DNA of 64,000 bases, taken from contig CM049318.1 of the NCBI GenBank assembly GCA_026874595.1, positions 52,976,750 through 53,040,749 of the forward strand, given 5' to 3'. Shown here piece after piece: positions 1-13,449 of the stretch. The number at the start of each line of letters is the position of its first letter. The first letter of the stretch is position 1. The position numbers and the translations under genes are program-made. Below the pieces are notes generated by a model. That model was not told the DNA's origin. It did no database searches and saw nothing but the letters and a program-made list of their open reading frames with translations. Origin of the DNA: Sipunculus nudus. Taxonomy: Eukaryota; Annelida; Sipuncula; Golfingiida; Sipunculidae.

Positions 1-49
1 GTTTTGCCCGTCGTACTACGTGACAGGACAGTGTCACAAGCATCCTTTG

Positions 50-275
50 AAAATATATCCTGGCCTTAACCAGGCCCGATGACTACTGCACCTGCGGACC
101 CTGTGTGTGTAATCCTTCCCATTGCTGTGCCATACCACCGAGGAACCGTACCGTTGGATACGGCCTGTCAGTAAAGGTTGCAGGGAGCTCACCCTGATTG
201 TGGGCCGACCGTCAAAATCTCCTCGCCTCGGCCGAGAGTCTATTAACCTCTCTAAACGACAGTGACCCCGGATTG
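50..275 (-). repeat. SINE B, tRNA-derived, degraded
   Basis: Matches the better preserved minus-strand copy at 7,035-7,325 over the shared block ttaaccaggcccgatgacta and the following Cys/Pro-looking antisense stretch. The tRNA-like head lies at the high-coordinate end. The 97-aa minus ORF here is a by-product. Confidence 0.6.
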
Positions 276-1374
276 AAAATCGTACTAACGAATTCTGATG
301 TATAATCTTACTCAAATTTTGACACAATTATTCAGGGGCTATCTGTTTTAAAAAATATAAAACCTTTTTTTCAGTCATTTAAGATTTTGTATTTGCAATG
401 TGAAATGATATTTAAAATATTTTAAATGATATTTTAAATATTTTTGATATAAAATATTTTTTCAATTGTTAAATTTTGTAGGTTTTGCTTATATCAGCAG
501 AGAAGTAAGAATTCTATTTACTACTGGATGATTTAAAAGTATTTATTTAATATTTATGACAATTAAACATTTTTTTATTAGTAAATACAAAAAAAATAAT
601 CCTTGATGAATGAAAATGAATGAATAAGAATTCTCCTTACTTTTAGATGAATTATTCATAAAATAAGTCTTAAGAATTAATATACTCTTTATTAATACAT
701 TTGAAAAAAAAATAATCTTAAATAATTTATAAATTAATCGATGTGTTGAAATATAAATAAACCCATTTCGTCAAAATTGTAAACACAAATCAAGACTCGG
801 ATCTCTTTTATATTAAATATTGATAGAATTGATTAAGGGTAATATAAGGCAGGCGGGTGTTGCAACATACAAGTAGCGGAGGTTTATTACCGGGTGCCTA
901 GAAGACAATGGCAAATGTGTCAATCATGGCACCGCACGGCTAAACGCCACGCGTGCCATGGTGAAACAGACCTAAAAACACTTGCATTTCTTTCATTGGG
1001 CTATTACCAATACATATTTTATGAAGCTGGCTTAAACGTAACAAACCTAAAAAGAATATGAAATAAAAGTTCCTTTTGTTCTGGAGGGCAGGAAACAATT
1101 TCCCCCGTGTATCACAAATGTAACTTTTTTTACATTCTAATTTACTTTATTGTCTGCAGCATTTATAATAAAAAAAACACGCACAAATACATCATCAAGA
1201 ACTTGGAAATGGCAATAGCTCTTTTAATGTTTGGCGATTCAATCCCTTTCTGAAAAGAACAAGCTTAGTTTCATCTCCTGCGGAGCAAATATATTTCATG
1301 CAGCTTCCCAATGAACAGAATTGTAAAGTTAACTGTGAGAGAGTTTTAAGTCTATATTTAAAACTTAGGTCTCT

Positions 1375-1575
1375 CTGTCCCTCCCTCTCCCATTTTCTCC
1401 GACTCTCTCTCTGTCTCTCCTTTTCTCTGTCTCTCTCTCCCTGTCCCTTTTTTCTGTCTCTATCTATCTATCTCTCCGCTTCTCTCTGCTTCCCCTTTTT
1501 TATGTCTCCCCCGGTCTCTCTCTCTCTCTCTCTCTCACTCTCTCTCTGGATCGATCGATCGATCAATCGATCCCG
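1375..1575. repeat. Pyrimidine-rich (CT) tract plus GATC repeat
   Basis: Interrupted CT/CTGT repeats run to about 1,545, followed by a short gatcgatcgatcgatc run. They explain the 161-aa ORF at 1,298-1,783. Confidence 0.85.
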
Positions 1576-2738
1576 ATCTTTCTTTATTTGTTTTTCTTAC
1601 TCTCTAACACTTTCTCGTTCCGGAAGTCATATAATCAGTTACGCTGTCTTTCCTTCTGTTCGTTGGTCTGTGTGTATATCTCTCTCTTGCTCTAATGTCC
1701 CTCTTCTTTTACTTTGCATGGGCATGGGTCACCTATCGGAATTAAATGTAGTATATATATACACACAGACAGATATTAAGTAACGTAAACTATTATATGG
1801 TCAATATGCACCATGTTGTTGTGTTGTGACATTTCCTTCCACAATTCCAGGAGCACGCGGTCTCCTGAAGAGAAACCATAGTAACTATCGTGACAAACAA
1901 CAATTACGTTCGTGTTCCCTGTCAGGACAGACGTCAGGAGATAGCAGGGGATAGTTATATCAAACATGGTACGGTATCTATTGGAACTGGTTCTCCAGAC
2001 CTGTTAGCAACATGGACCATGGTTCATTATCAATTTGATTCAATGAAATTAATGTTATGTTTAGGTTTCGTATATCAAACGTAACGAATGGGTGTCTCTC
2101 TTGGACAGCAATTTTATGTGAAATAAAACATTTTGTATTCTTGTATATATTGTATATAATAATTTGTCTATTATAAATATTATCATTTAACGAGTCTTTC
2201 TACAGTTGAGTTGGTTGCGTGTGGAACCCGGATGGAAGTTTAGTTACACGTAACACTATCATTTGTTGTGGTATACAAGACATATATTATCCTTGATGCA
2301 ACGGATGTATAACTGTCATTTATTTGCTGAGACCCCGCAAAACATGCTTAACACAGCAGCGGCTAAAAGAAATGAGATCTGAAACGATTGCAGTGTATGA
2401 CGAAAGTTTAGCTTAAGGGGATTTCGAAACAGAGCCGAACCTAAAATAACATAGTACCACGTACATATTGTAACAATGCAATAATTTCTTATACAATGGA
2501 TTATAGGGATTCGGATAAGATTTTTTATTTTTTTCCTTTTGAACCCGCCCTATGTACACGATAGTATATAACAAGGTAATCAGTTTTCTGGGGTGTGCCA
2601 GCTGATTCCATAACCTTATATTCATTTTCAGATGTAATACTCTGTAAATCTAAATAGCCTTTAACATGCTGTTTTATACCCTTTTACCTTCCTCTTTTTG
2701 TCTGTCCATCTTTTTACTTCTCTATATCTTTCTCCCTC

Positions 2739-2753
2739 CCCTCTCTCTCTCTT

Positions 2754-2806
<53 letters not shown>

Positions 2807-2873
2807 CTTCTCTCCCTTTCTTCCTCACTCTGTCTGTCGATCTTTTCTTCTTTATCTCTGTCCCTTCTCTCTC

Positions 2874-2940
<67 letters not shown>
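2739..2940. repeat. Compound (CT)n-(AT)n-(GT)n microsatellite
   Basis: A (CT)n array at about 2,741-2,803, a CT-rich spacer, (AT)n at about 2,875-2,934, then a short GT run. Confidence 0.95.
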
Positions 2941-2942
<2 letters not shown>

Positions 2943-4984
2943 TCATTTGTTCACGTAAAACTTATGATATTTCTCATTCTTGTTCTAAGTGGACTGTTAA
3001 AGCAGGAGAGAAATAGTATATATCAAAATTCTTTAACGGAACCAAAAGAGGAAAAAAAGTACTCCTGACAAAAAGAGTAGAAAAACAGCCATAAGTGTCA
3101 TTTACAGTTTTTATCATGGTTTCCCTCTAGTTTTCCTTTATAGCCCTTGGCTACAGAAAATTTCACCCAAAAAATAAGTTATGGTCGATAATTGATTTAT
3201 CGCTTGAATGTCAATCAATGAATAGACTAAAATGTTTTTTTAATTATGTTTATAATCATATCATCTTTTTATCTAATTATCTCTTTAGTAAACTGAAATA
3301 TAAATGACAACATTTCATATCAGTGATCATCTTTCAGAAGTTCCAATGAATGGATAACTTGATTCATTGACTCACTTTATTTTATGAAATAATATGTTAC
3401 GTTAATGTCAAATTTAAAAATAATGAGCAAGATATATGCAAATGAAAAAAATAATTGCAAATGAAAAAAAGTCTAAAAAGACATTTTGTTTTTCTACTTT
3501 ATGAATGACATTGCATTTAACGATTTTGAATAGGAAAATATCGATTGAAAAAGCGCATCAGCTCAACCCTGTTGAACCTTTATGGAAGACCTGATTATCT
3601 AAAGTTTGCAAACTAGGAGTCATGGGTCTGAATATCTTCCCCTCTTTTCCACCTAAAGTAACACAATTCCGTATGCAAAAGCTTTAGTTTTCATGAACAC
3701 TTCACTAAATTGATTCATTACTTATTAAATGTAACTTGAGGCTTATTAATTTCCCTTAATAAGCTATCATGACGGCTTACTTGTCATTCAGTTTGGTTTA
3801 TATTGCATTTAAACGTCTTCATGCGTATCTACCCTACCCTGTTGTACCCTAATGTAAGATCTAATTATCTAAAAGTTTGTAAACTATGTATCATGAGTGA
3901 TAATGTCTTCCCTCATATCCGATATGGACTAACACTAATCCGTACGCAAAAGCTTTGGTATTCCTGAACACTTTAGTATATTATTCATCACTAATTAAAT
4001 GTAACTTGATAACTGATTAATTTCCATTAATTTACAATCATCATTTCAACAAATGAACCACCACACACGTAGCTTAACCTTTTATTCCTTGTAAATCCTT
4101 TATTGGCCTTCAGTTTTATTGATTGGGTCTACAGTTTATGCCATGATACAATGCTTTTAAACTGTATATAGATGATGGTATAGTTGTGGCTTAATGCGAA
4201 AAAAAAAACCATTTTAATGAGCATGTACAATGCGCCAAATTATTGTCCCGGTAAAATGTCCGGCGAGTATTCTAGATTCTTGAGAGGAAAAACTACGTTT
4301 TTGAGATAATATCATGTAAATGGATATGCAAGCATTAAAAATTGGTTTGCAGTCACTGGTTGCTTAAAATTGTGTACCTTTTGAACATTTGAATTTTCGA
4401 AAAATGTTAAAATTTCATATAAAAATGAGTGTATATACTGTTTACACACATACCAATAGAAAGAGGTCTGTACCCGGTTCAAAATGATAAACATTTTATG
4501 GGGTTTTATATGCATTTTAAGAGCCTTTTGATTGATTTAATATTTAGGGGGTTATGCAAGCGATGCTACCATAAACCATTCAGAGGCTTCTGCAGGATCC
4601 TTACTTATAAGTTTAAAGTAGGATACGTTTGTTGTTAAAAAATAATTGTTTGATCATTTGGTGTATAACCATCCTTAATTTTAGTATAACGGACCCGACC
4701 ATTCAATTTCAATCGTCTCCTGCAGATGGCGAGAGTGAGATATAAAAGCTCTAATGATGGCATATGTAAGTCGGGTCTCTTTACGTTATTTCAGTTAACT
4801 ATTAATTGTTTTTGTGTGGCTTCATTTTATGTCATATGTGAACGACTTTTTTAACATTTTAGTTAGCAGCAACCTGGAATCATGTGCATATGCAACCACA
4901 CTTTTTCCTTTCAAAGTGACATTTTCCAATAATGTTTTATCATTACGTCATCTTTTAATCATTTATAATGCCCCGAACATAATG

Positions 4985-5215
4985 CCGGGAAAAGACACAG
5001 CCTAGTGGTTATGGTATTGGACTTCGGAGCTGAAGTTGTCTCAATGGCAAAATGGGGAAGTCTGGATTGAACGTCAGTCGCTCCAATGTCCTAACATCAG
5101 ACGATGAGTATTTTTTATTTGTCCTAGCCCTAAGCATATAAAACGTGAAATCCGGAAGGCTTAATAAGATATCATTCTTATTGTTTAGAAACAATCATCC
5201 TCATTCAATATAGAC
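4985..5215 (+). repeat. SINE C, tRNA-like head and conserved tail (copy 1)
   Basis: The head cagcctagtggttatggtat resembles a tRNA A-box region. A middle gctccaatgtcctaac and a tail aatccggaaggcttaataa follow. The same tail is found at 9,890, 18,820, 33,967 and 44,750, twice behind different tRNA-like heads. Confidence 0.65.
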
Positions 5216-5493
5216 AGTACAGCCAAGAGGCAATAGACCTACATGGATCCTGTCCTACAAGTACTCAACTCACTGTCAGTCGAAGCGCACTCGGCTGTAT
5301 TCGTGAACGTTTCCTCCGCTTCCAATATATACAGTTCAGAGCTTAATTGAGCCGTGTATGTCCCAGTTAGAAAAGCTGACCTTTGATGCCGTCATCAAGT
5401 ACATGAACCGAGAATTACGTTGTTCTCGGCTCAAATGAAAATAAGTCTCCGCTTGTGAAATGCACTAAAGTTCGACCAGGTTAATTGTAATAT

Positions 5494-5645
5494 CGGGGCC
5501 GGGACAGTTCAGTGGTAAACCACTCGGCCCTCTCCTTTGACGCCCCGGGTTCGATCCCCGGCGTGGCTATGAGAGTGAGCTGTAACAGCCCGTCTAAAGC
5601 ATTTGGTTTTCTTTGGGTTCTCCGTTTTCATCCATCAATAGATAC
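5494..5645 (+). repeat. SINE A, tRNA-derived (copy 1)
   Basis: A GC-rich tRNA-like head has an A box (cagttcagtggtaaac) and a perfect B box (gggttcgatcc), then a body with gagctgtaac and a tttgggttctccg motif. It is repeated at 10,229 and 19,050 in the other tandem copies and on the minus strand at 20,468 and 32,474. There is no anticodon-arm structure or 3' end suggesting a functional tRNA gene. Confidence 0.75.
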
Positions 5646-6579
5646 TATCTAACATTATAACCTAAGGCCACTAAGAGTGACATGATAAGTAACTATGATT
5701 AATAATTATTTTTTACAATCTATGTGAACTGAATAAATTTCAAAATACTTCAGATTTGGTGAACCAAATGTTGGCGGAGATATGCGGTCTCTCAGCACTT
5801 TCTGTTTTATAAATGATATAGTATATACGGAAGGTCTGGTCGGTAAAGAAATATTAAAAAAATATTGTGTACTGAGACAGCTTAAACTGCCAAAGAGCTG
5901 CGCTTGTGTTATTCCGGCATCCTAGGGTTTATTGCCGTACTCATCATGTTCAGAATGTCAGACCCCCCGGCAGTGCTGTGACAGCCTCGGGGGAAGTGCC
6001 TGGAGTATATAAATACAAACACAACAGCACGACCTTGTCTTGATGGCTACCGAAACATTCTCTTAGCAGAAACGTCCGGAAATACTGTCACTTGCTGGCT
6101 CTTTCTCGCTCTTCGTAGAATCGATGAACGGATAAGGGTATTTGACTTTTATATCTGCAAAGATGGATTTTCTGGTATAAAAAATTTCTTAAAATTTTTC
6201 TTCAATATAAAGGTTGTGAAGAGAAGTGGATTTAGTTGTGGTGCCCCTATCCCCTATTTTTCAACCTAAGATTTTCGAAACAGAACAACATACGCTTAAA
6301 ACCGAAATACAGGCTATATATTAGTCTGGCATTGTTTTTTTTCCAATATTTCTGCATACAAGATTTATGCATACCAGCTCTCCCGATACACTTGTTTAAC
6401 CGTGCAAGGGCGATGCCCCCCCCCCCCCCTTTCCATAATCCTGTATCCAACCTCGGTGAATATGATGTGCAGCTGGTGCTGTCTATTAATAGAAGAATAA
6501 TTAAGATCACCGTATCCTAATGAATGGATCTAATTTGGAAATATTATTTGTATTTGCTCGTTGTTTTAATCATTTATAT

Positions 6580-6734
6580 TGTTAGGTTCACACTTTCCCA
6601 GGGGAGAATATTTGGCTAATCCAACGTTTGTGCCGAAGTCGGTTGCGCACATGTCCGGCATTCCAACCGCTTCGCTGAAAGACAAGCTTTACTAGTGAGA
6701 CAGTTTTATCTGCTTTTATATGCAACCCGTAACT
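6580..6734 (-). mobile_element. Solo LTR of the TRIM family (copy 1)
   Basis: The reverse complement matches the TRIM LTR of 60,780 (gttacggg...ataaaagc, gtctcactagt, gcgaagcggttggaatgccg, acatgtgcgc). It is about 155 bp long, flanked by atat on the left and attt on the right. Confidence 0.75.
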
Positions 6735-7034
6735 ATTTATTACGTTATAAACGGAATGTGTGTGCTGTTTAAGATTTCTTATTAATACTGTAATGTGAAC
6801 ACCACCCAGGCTACCTTAAATTGTAACTGAAGGGAATCTAGGGATCTTGAGTATATAATCAGGATATTCCAGATCTTGAGAATACGCATAAGAATGTATT
6901 AATTTTTTTTTTTTTTTTTTGGAAATAACCTCCTGCATTATTTTTAATGTTAGCTTAACTAAGCATATGTATATCTGCAGAATTCCGTTCCGGCTTTGAA
7001 CTGTGTGCTACGTGACAGGGAAGTATCACACGCA

Positions 7035-7325
7035 ACCTTTCATTTTATCCTGGCCTTAACCAGGCCCGATGACTACTGCACCTACGGTCCCTGTGTGTGT
7101 AATCCTTCCCATTGCGTGGTCATAACACCGAGGAACCCCAGGAAGGCACACTCGTTTATGAGTGAAACACTGCCGTTGGATACTGCCTTTCCCATCAAGC
7201 TTGCAGAGCGCTCACCCTGATTGGGGGCTGACCCCGAAAAAAATCCTCGCCTAGGCTTAGATTCGAACTCACAATAACCCGGCCCTGAGTGCTTTGCTGT
7301 ATTTACCGCTCTAAACGACAATGAA
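7035..7325 (-). repeat. SINE B, tRNA-derived
   Basis: On the minus strand the element starts with a tRNA-like head: an A-box-like tttagagcggtaaa is followed by a B box gagttcgaatc (plus-strand 7,257-7,271). The body ends near the ggccttaaccagg block. A plus-strand relative at 46,800-47,095 ends in an A-rich tail, which fixes the orientation. Confidence 0.7.
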
Positions 7326-8644
7326 CCAAGATTAAAATTGTTACTTAAGAATTCAAATATATTATCTGATTCATAGGTAATTTATGACACAACTATTCAG
7401 GGGCTATCCATCTCAAAAATATAAAAGTTCTTTTTCAGTGATTGGGGATTTTGAATTAGCAAGGTGAAATGATGTTTAAAATACTTTAATGATATTATAC
7501 AGATTTTTATATAATATATTGTGTATTCGATTGTTAAATTATGTTGGTTTGCTTATATCAACTTACTATTGGATGATTTACATGTATTTATTTAATATTT
7601 GATGATAATCAAGCATTTTTATTTAGTAAATGAAATAATAGTTCTTAATGAATCAAAATAAATGAATAAAAATCCTCGTTATAAGTTGTATTTGTTATTA
7701 TATTTTTCTTTATACATTTGAAGAAATAATCTTGATTAATCAATAAATAAATAGATGTGTTGGAATATAAATTAAACCACTAAGTCAACAATTGTAAACA
7801 CAAATCAAGACTCGAATCTCTTCTATATTAAATGTTGATAGAATTGATTTACGGTATTATAAAGCAGGCTGGTATTGCAACATACAAGCAGAGGAGGTTT
7901 ATTACCTGGTGCCTTAAAAACAATGGCAAATGTGTCAATTATGGCACCGCTCGGCTAAACGCCACGCGTTCAAAGGGTGACACAAGCCACGTGAACCTCA
8001 TTACACTTGCATTACTTTCATTGGGCTATAACCAATACATATTTTATGAAGCTGGCTTAAACGTACCAAACCAAAAAAGAATATGAAATCAAAGTTCCTT
8101 TTGTTATGAAGGGCAGGAAACAATTTCCCCCATATATAATAAATGTATTTTTTTTTTTTACATTTTATTTTACCTTATTGTCTCTAGCTTTTATAATAAA
8201 GGACGCCGACGCACAATACAACATTAAGGCCTTTAAAATCGCAATATCTCTATTAATGTTTGGCGATTCAATCCTTTTCTGAAAAGAACAAGCTTTAGTT
8301 TAATCTCCCGCGAGGATTATATTATATATATTTCCTGCAGCTTGCCAAAACGTAATACACCTGAACAGAATTGTAAAGTGATCTGTGAGAGAGTTTTAAG
8401 TCTATTTTTGAAACTTAGGTCTGTCTGTCTCTCCCTCTCCCATTTTCTCTGACTCTCTCTGTCTCTCTGTTTCTCCTTTTCTCTGTCTCTCTCTCTCACA
8501 CTTTCTCGTTCTTGACGTCATATAATCAGTTTAGCTGTCTGTCCTTCTGTTCGTTGGTCTGTGTGTTTGTATATCTCTCTCTTTCTCTAACTGTCCCTCT
8601 TTTCATTTTGCATATACACGGGTCACCTTTTGGAATTAAATGCA

Positions 8645-8645
<1 letters not shown>

Positions 8646-8699
<54 letters not shown>
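8646..8699. repeat. (AT)n microsatellite at a deletion junction
   Basis: Pure AT array. It joins two unit blocks that lie about 2.1 kb apart in copy 1. Confidence 0.95.
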
Positions 8700-8704
<5 letters not shown>

Positions 8705-9724
8705 CAGTATCATGAGTGATAATTTCTTCCCCTTTATCCGATTTGGACCGAGAGTAATCCGTACGCAAAAGCTTTGGTATTCATGAACACTTCAGTAATT
8801 TAAGTACATTATTCATTACTAATTAAATGTAACTTGATACTCATTAATTTCCATTAATTTACAATCATGAAGGCTTAATCATCATTTAAACAACTGAACT
8901 GCCGGACACGTAGCTTAACTTTTCCTTCCTCATAAATCCTTAATTGACTGTCAGTTTTAGTCTACAGCCTATATGATGCCATGCTTTTAAACTGTTTAAA
9001 TGATGATGATATAGTAGCGGCTGAATTGAACAAAACAATTCCCTGAGCATGCGCAGTGCGCCTAATTATTAATCCGGTAAAATGGCCGGCGGGAATTCTA
9101 GATTCTGGACAGGAAAAAAGACAGTTTTGAGATAATGTCATGTTGTGGTTTTGCTGTTACTGGTTGCTTAAAATTTTGTACTTTTAAAAAATCAGATTTT
9201 TAAAAAATGTTAACATTTCATATGAAAATGAATGTGAATTTGTAAACACATATACTATGTGAAAGACCTCTGTGCCCGGATCAAAATGGTACATACTTTA
9301 TAGGGTTTTATATGCATTTGAAGAGTCTTTTGATTGATTTTAAATTAAAAGGGATATGCAAGCAATGCTACTATAATCAATTAAGCGGTTCCTGCAGACT
9401 CCAAGTATAAATACAATAATTGTTGTTAAAAATATTATTTTGTTTATCGTTTAGTGTAGAAAAATTCTTATTTTTACTATAACGGACCCAAACACTCAAT
9501 TTGAACCGTCCCCTGCAGATGGCAAAGTAAAAATTTCCGTTAATTATTATTACTTTGTTAGGCTCCAATTAATTTCATATATGATTTCATTTAATTTCAT
9601 TTAAGTTAGTACCAACTCGGAATCATGTGCATATGCCATCACACTTTTTCCTGTAAAAGTTAGATTTGTTTTAATAACATTTTATCGCTACGTCATCTTT
9701 TTATCGTTCATAATGCCCCGAACA

Positions 9725-9962
9725 TAATGCCGGGAAAAGACTCAGCCTGGTGGTTATGGTATTGGACTTCGGACCTGAAGGTGCCCGGTGTCCCAATGGC
9801 AAAATTGGTCAGTGTCGATAGGACGTCAGTCTATCCAATGTCCTAACAGGAGTTTTCTTAACTGTTCTAGCCCCGTGCATATGAAACCTGAAATCCAGAA
9901 GGCTTAATGATATATCATTCTTCTCGTTTGGATACCTTCATTCTCATTCAATAAACACAGTG
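9725..9962 (+). repeat. SINE C (copy 2)
   Basis: Repeats the head cctggtggttatggtattgg and the tail aatccagaaggcttaatga; ends near ttcaataaacacag. Confidence 0.65.
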
Positions 9963-10228
9963 TAACCATGAGGCAATAGACCTATATAGTCTTACAAGTA
10001 CTCAACTCTGAGTCAGTCGAATCGCATTCGGCATTATTTGTGAACGTTTCCTCCGCTTCCAGTATATACAGGTCAGACCTTATCGAGCCGTGTTTGTTCT
10101 AGTTAGAAGAGCGTATCCTTGATGCAGCCATCAGGTATATGAACCGAGACACACGTTTCTCTCGGCTCAAATGGACAGAAGTCTTCGCTTGTGAAACACA
10201 CTAAAGTTTGGCCAGAGTAATAGAGATA

Positions 10229-10378
10229 TTGGGGCCGGGGCAGTCCAATGGTAAACAACACGGCCCTCTCTTCTGACGCCCCGGGTTCGATCCCCGGCGC
10301 GGCTTGAAGAGAGAGCTGTAACGGCCCGTTTAAAGCCTCTGGTTTTCTCCGGATTCTCCGGTTTCAACCGTCAATAAT
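10229..10378 (+). repeat. SINE A, tRNA-derived (copy 2)
   Basis: Same head and body as at 5,494, including ccccgggttcgatccccggc. The antisense reading yields the spurious 66-aa ORF at 10,167-10,367. Confidence 0.75.
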
Positions 10379-11362
10379 GTACTATCTAACAACGGGACCT
10401 TAAGGCACGAAGAGTGACATGATTAGTAACTATGATTCCTAACTATTTGTACAATTCACGTAAACTGAATAAAGTTTGAATTGATTCGAGTTTTGTGAAC
10501 CAACATGCTGGCGGAGGTATGTGGTCTCTCAGCACTTTCTGTTTCATAGATGATAGCCGCAAATATAGTATATATGGACGATCTGGTCGGTATTGAAATT
10601 CAGCTGGGCAATTAATTTGTACTAAGACACCAAAACTATCAAAGAGTCATGCGATGTGTAATACCGGCATGTAAAGTTTTATTGCCCTGCTCAGCCTGTT
10701 CAGAATGTCAGACCCCACGACAGTGCTGCGACAGCCTCAGGGGAAGTGCCTGGAATATATAAATACAATCATGACAACACGGCCTTGTCTTAATGGCAAC
10801 CGAATCACTCTCCTGGCTTAAACGTCCCGAAATATTGTCACTGGGTGGCTCTTATTCGTTCTTCGTGGAATCAATGACGGCTAAGGATATATGACCTTCA
10901 TATATGCGAAGATAGATCTCTGGTACAGAAAAGTTTTTGCTCCTGTATAAAGGTTTTGATAAGGGAGGGGTTTAGAGGTTGCGCCGAGGACGAGTGCCCC
11001 CCCCCCCCCCCCTATTTTTTACCTAAATTATGACAAATAAAATTATACATGCTTAATACCGAAATGCCGCCCCAGTTGGTATATATTAGTCTCGCATTTT
11101 TCTTTCCGATATTTTTGCATACAAGATTATTTGCATTAAGTCTACTAGCTCTCCCGATGGAAACACTTGTTTAACCGTGCCAGGTAGCGGACCCCCCCCC
11201 CCCCCCCCCTCCTTCCTTAATCCTGTGTCCAAACACCTTGAATATGATGTGCAGCTGGTGTTGCCTATTAACAGAAGTTTAATTAAGTTAATCGTATCGT
11301 AATGAATGAGATCTAATTTGGAAATATTATTTGTATTTGCTACTTGTTTTTATGCTGTATAT

Positions 11363-11519
11363 TGTTACACATACATTTTGCTTAGGGGCGTACATTTGGA
11401 TAATCTAGCAATCCGACCCAAGTCTGTGGCGCCAATGTCCGGCGTTCCAACCGCTTCGCCAGAAAAACAAGCTTTACTAGCAAGGCCGTGTAGTCTGCTT
11501 TTATATGCAACCCGTAACG
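11363..11519 (-). mobile_element. Solo LTR of the TRIM family (copy 2)
   Basis: About 157 bp, same position in the tandem unit as 6,580. Perfect atat duplications lie at 11,359-11,362 and 11,520-11,523. The orthologous place in copy 3 (near 20,796) has gtatatgtaac with no LTR. Confidence 0.8.
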
Positions 11520-12949
11520 ATATATTACGTTATAAACGTAACGTATATGCTGATTCAGATTCCTGATAATTACTTTAATATTAACACCGTACAGGATTAC
11601 TTAACTCGTAACTGCAAGGGATTCTTGGGATCTTTAGTACATAATCAAGAGATTCCAGATCTTGAGAATACGCATGAGAATGACTTTTTAAAATATTTTT
11701 AATGGATGTGATCTCCTGTATTATTTTCAATGTTAGCTTAACTAAGTATATATACATCTGCAGAATTCCATGCCGGATTTGCACGTCGTACTTCGTAAAT
11801 ATTTTAATACAAAATATTGTGTATTCGATTGTTAATTCCTGTAGGTTTTGCTCATATCAGCAGAGAAGTAAGAATTCTGTTTACTACTGGATGATTTACA
11901 AGTATTTATTTAATATTTTATGACAATTAAACATTTTTTATTTGTAAAAAGAAAATAATAATCCTTAATGAATGAAAATGTGAATAAGAATACTCCTTAT
12001 TCATAGATTAATTATTCATAAAATAAATTATTTTAATTAATATATTCTTAATTAATACATTTGGAAAAATAATCTTAAGTAATTAATAAATTAATCACTT
12101 TGTTGAATTATAAATAAACCCATTTAAATTGTTAACACAAATCAAGACTCGGATGTCTTCTATATTATATGTTGATAGCATTGATTTACGGTAATATGAG
12201 GCAGGTGGATGTTGCAACACACAAGTAGCGGAGGTTTATTACCTGTTGCCTTGAAGACAATGGCAAATGTGTCAATCATGGCACCGCTCGGCTTAACGCC
12301 ACGCGTGCCATGGTGACACAAGCCACGTGCATGTACTTTCACTGGGCTATAATCAATACATATTTTATGAAGCTGGCTTAAACGTACCCAAGCTAACAAG
12401 AATATGAAATAAAAGTTCCTTTTGTTCTGAAGGGCAGGAAACAATTTCCAGAATACATCATAAGTGTAATTTTTTTTCACATTTTAATTTACTTTATTGG
12501 TTACGGCTTTTATAATGAAGGAAGCCGACGCAAAATTACATCATCGAGGACTTTGAAATTGCACTGTCTCTTTTAATGTTTGGCGATTCAATCCTTTACA
12601 GAAAAAAAAAACAGCTTAAGTTTAATCTCCCGCGAACAAATATATAACTCAGCTGAAAAGAATTGTTAAGTGATCTGTGAGAGAGTTTTAAGTCTATATT
12701 TGAAACTTAGGTCCCTTTTCTCTGACTCTCTCTGCCTCTCTTTCGCCCCTTTTCTCTGTCTCACAATGTCTCTCCCTCTTCCCCTTTTCTCTGTATTTAC
12801 CTGTCTATCTTTCTTTCTATCGACCTTGATCTTTCCTTTTTTTCCCTCTCTCTCTCTAACACTTTCTCGTTCAGTACGTCAGTGAATCAGTTTAGATGTC
12901 TGTCCTTCTGTTTGATAGTCTTTCTGTGTATATATCTCCCCTTTTATCT

Positions 12950-13011
12950 CACTGTCTCTCTCTCTCTCTCTTTCTTTGGATAGGCCACCTTCTGGAATCA
13001 AATGCAGAAAT

Positions 13012-13055
<44 letters not shown>

Positions 13056-13076
13056 TATAATTATATATATATATAT
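12950..13076. repeat. (CT)n and (AT)n microsatellites
   Basis: A short CT run near 12,950-12,972 and an AT array at 13,017-13,076. Confidence 0.9.
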
Positions 13077-13449
13077 ACAGACATATATTAAAGAATGTAA
13101 ACTATTATATATTCAACATGCGCCACATTGTCTCCTGAAGAGAAACCATAATAACGTCCGTGCTCCCGGCCAGGACAGACGTCAGGAGACAGCAGGGGAT
13201 AGTTATATAAAACATTGTACGGTTTGATCTATTTGGACTCAAGATCGGTTACCAACATTGACCATGGTTCATGAATAATTTGGTTCAATAAAATGTTATA
13301 GTTATGTTTAGGTTTCAGGTATTTTCGTATTTTAAACGTAACTACCAAACTTATGTGGTATAAATGGCATATATTATCTTTTTTGCAACGGATGTAAAAC
13401 TGTCATTTTTTTGTTGAAACCCTGAAACCCTAATACGAAAGGGAACTGG

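Larger units (their letters stand above)
1..6990 (+). repeat. Copy 1 of a multi-kilobase tandem unit
   Basis: Landmarks recur in the same order in later copies. Examples are the block near 796 (repeated at about 7,811, 12,147 and 21,727), tggcgattcaatcc near 1,232 (8,261; 12,581; degenerate at 22,157), a block near 1,338 (8,390; 12,678), tgtcagttttattgattggg near 4,110 (17,236), and gttcagaatgtcagacccc near 5,948 (10,690; 19,524). The copy contains SINE B (minus), CT and AT arrays, SINE C, SINE A and a solo TRIM LTR. The left end is probably cut by the window edge. No coding capacity is visible; the 161-aa and 116-aa ORFs are translated CT/AT repeats. Identity between copies looks moderate, with many indels, so the duplication is old. 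Confidence 0.75.
6991..11775 (+). repeat. Copy 2 of the tandem unit (shortened)
   Basis: Starts with the block matching positions 10-130 of copy 1 (ctacgtgacaggg, then the SINE B antisense block) and follows the same landmark order to the ctgcagaattcc motif near 11,760, where copy 3 begins. About 2.1 kb present in copy 1 (roughly 1,755-3,888) is missing. The junction falls inside the (AT)n array at 8,646-8,699, which is followed directly by the tatcatgagtgataat block of copy 1 position 3,888. It shares the solo TRIM LTR with copy 1. Confidence 0.75.

Noticed and set aside
1298-1783. 161-aa ORF
   Set aside because: Low-complexity Ser/Leu product of a CT tract; not conserved in the other tandem copies.
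5494-5570. Possible tRNA gene with perfect B box
   Set aside because: Repeated with a constant non-tRNA body in five places and no convincing cloverleaf; it is a SINE head.
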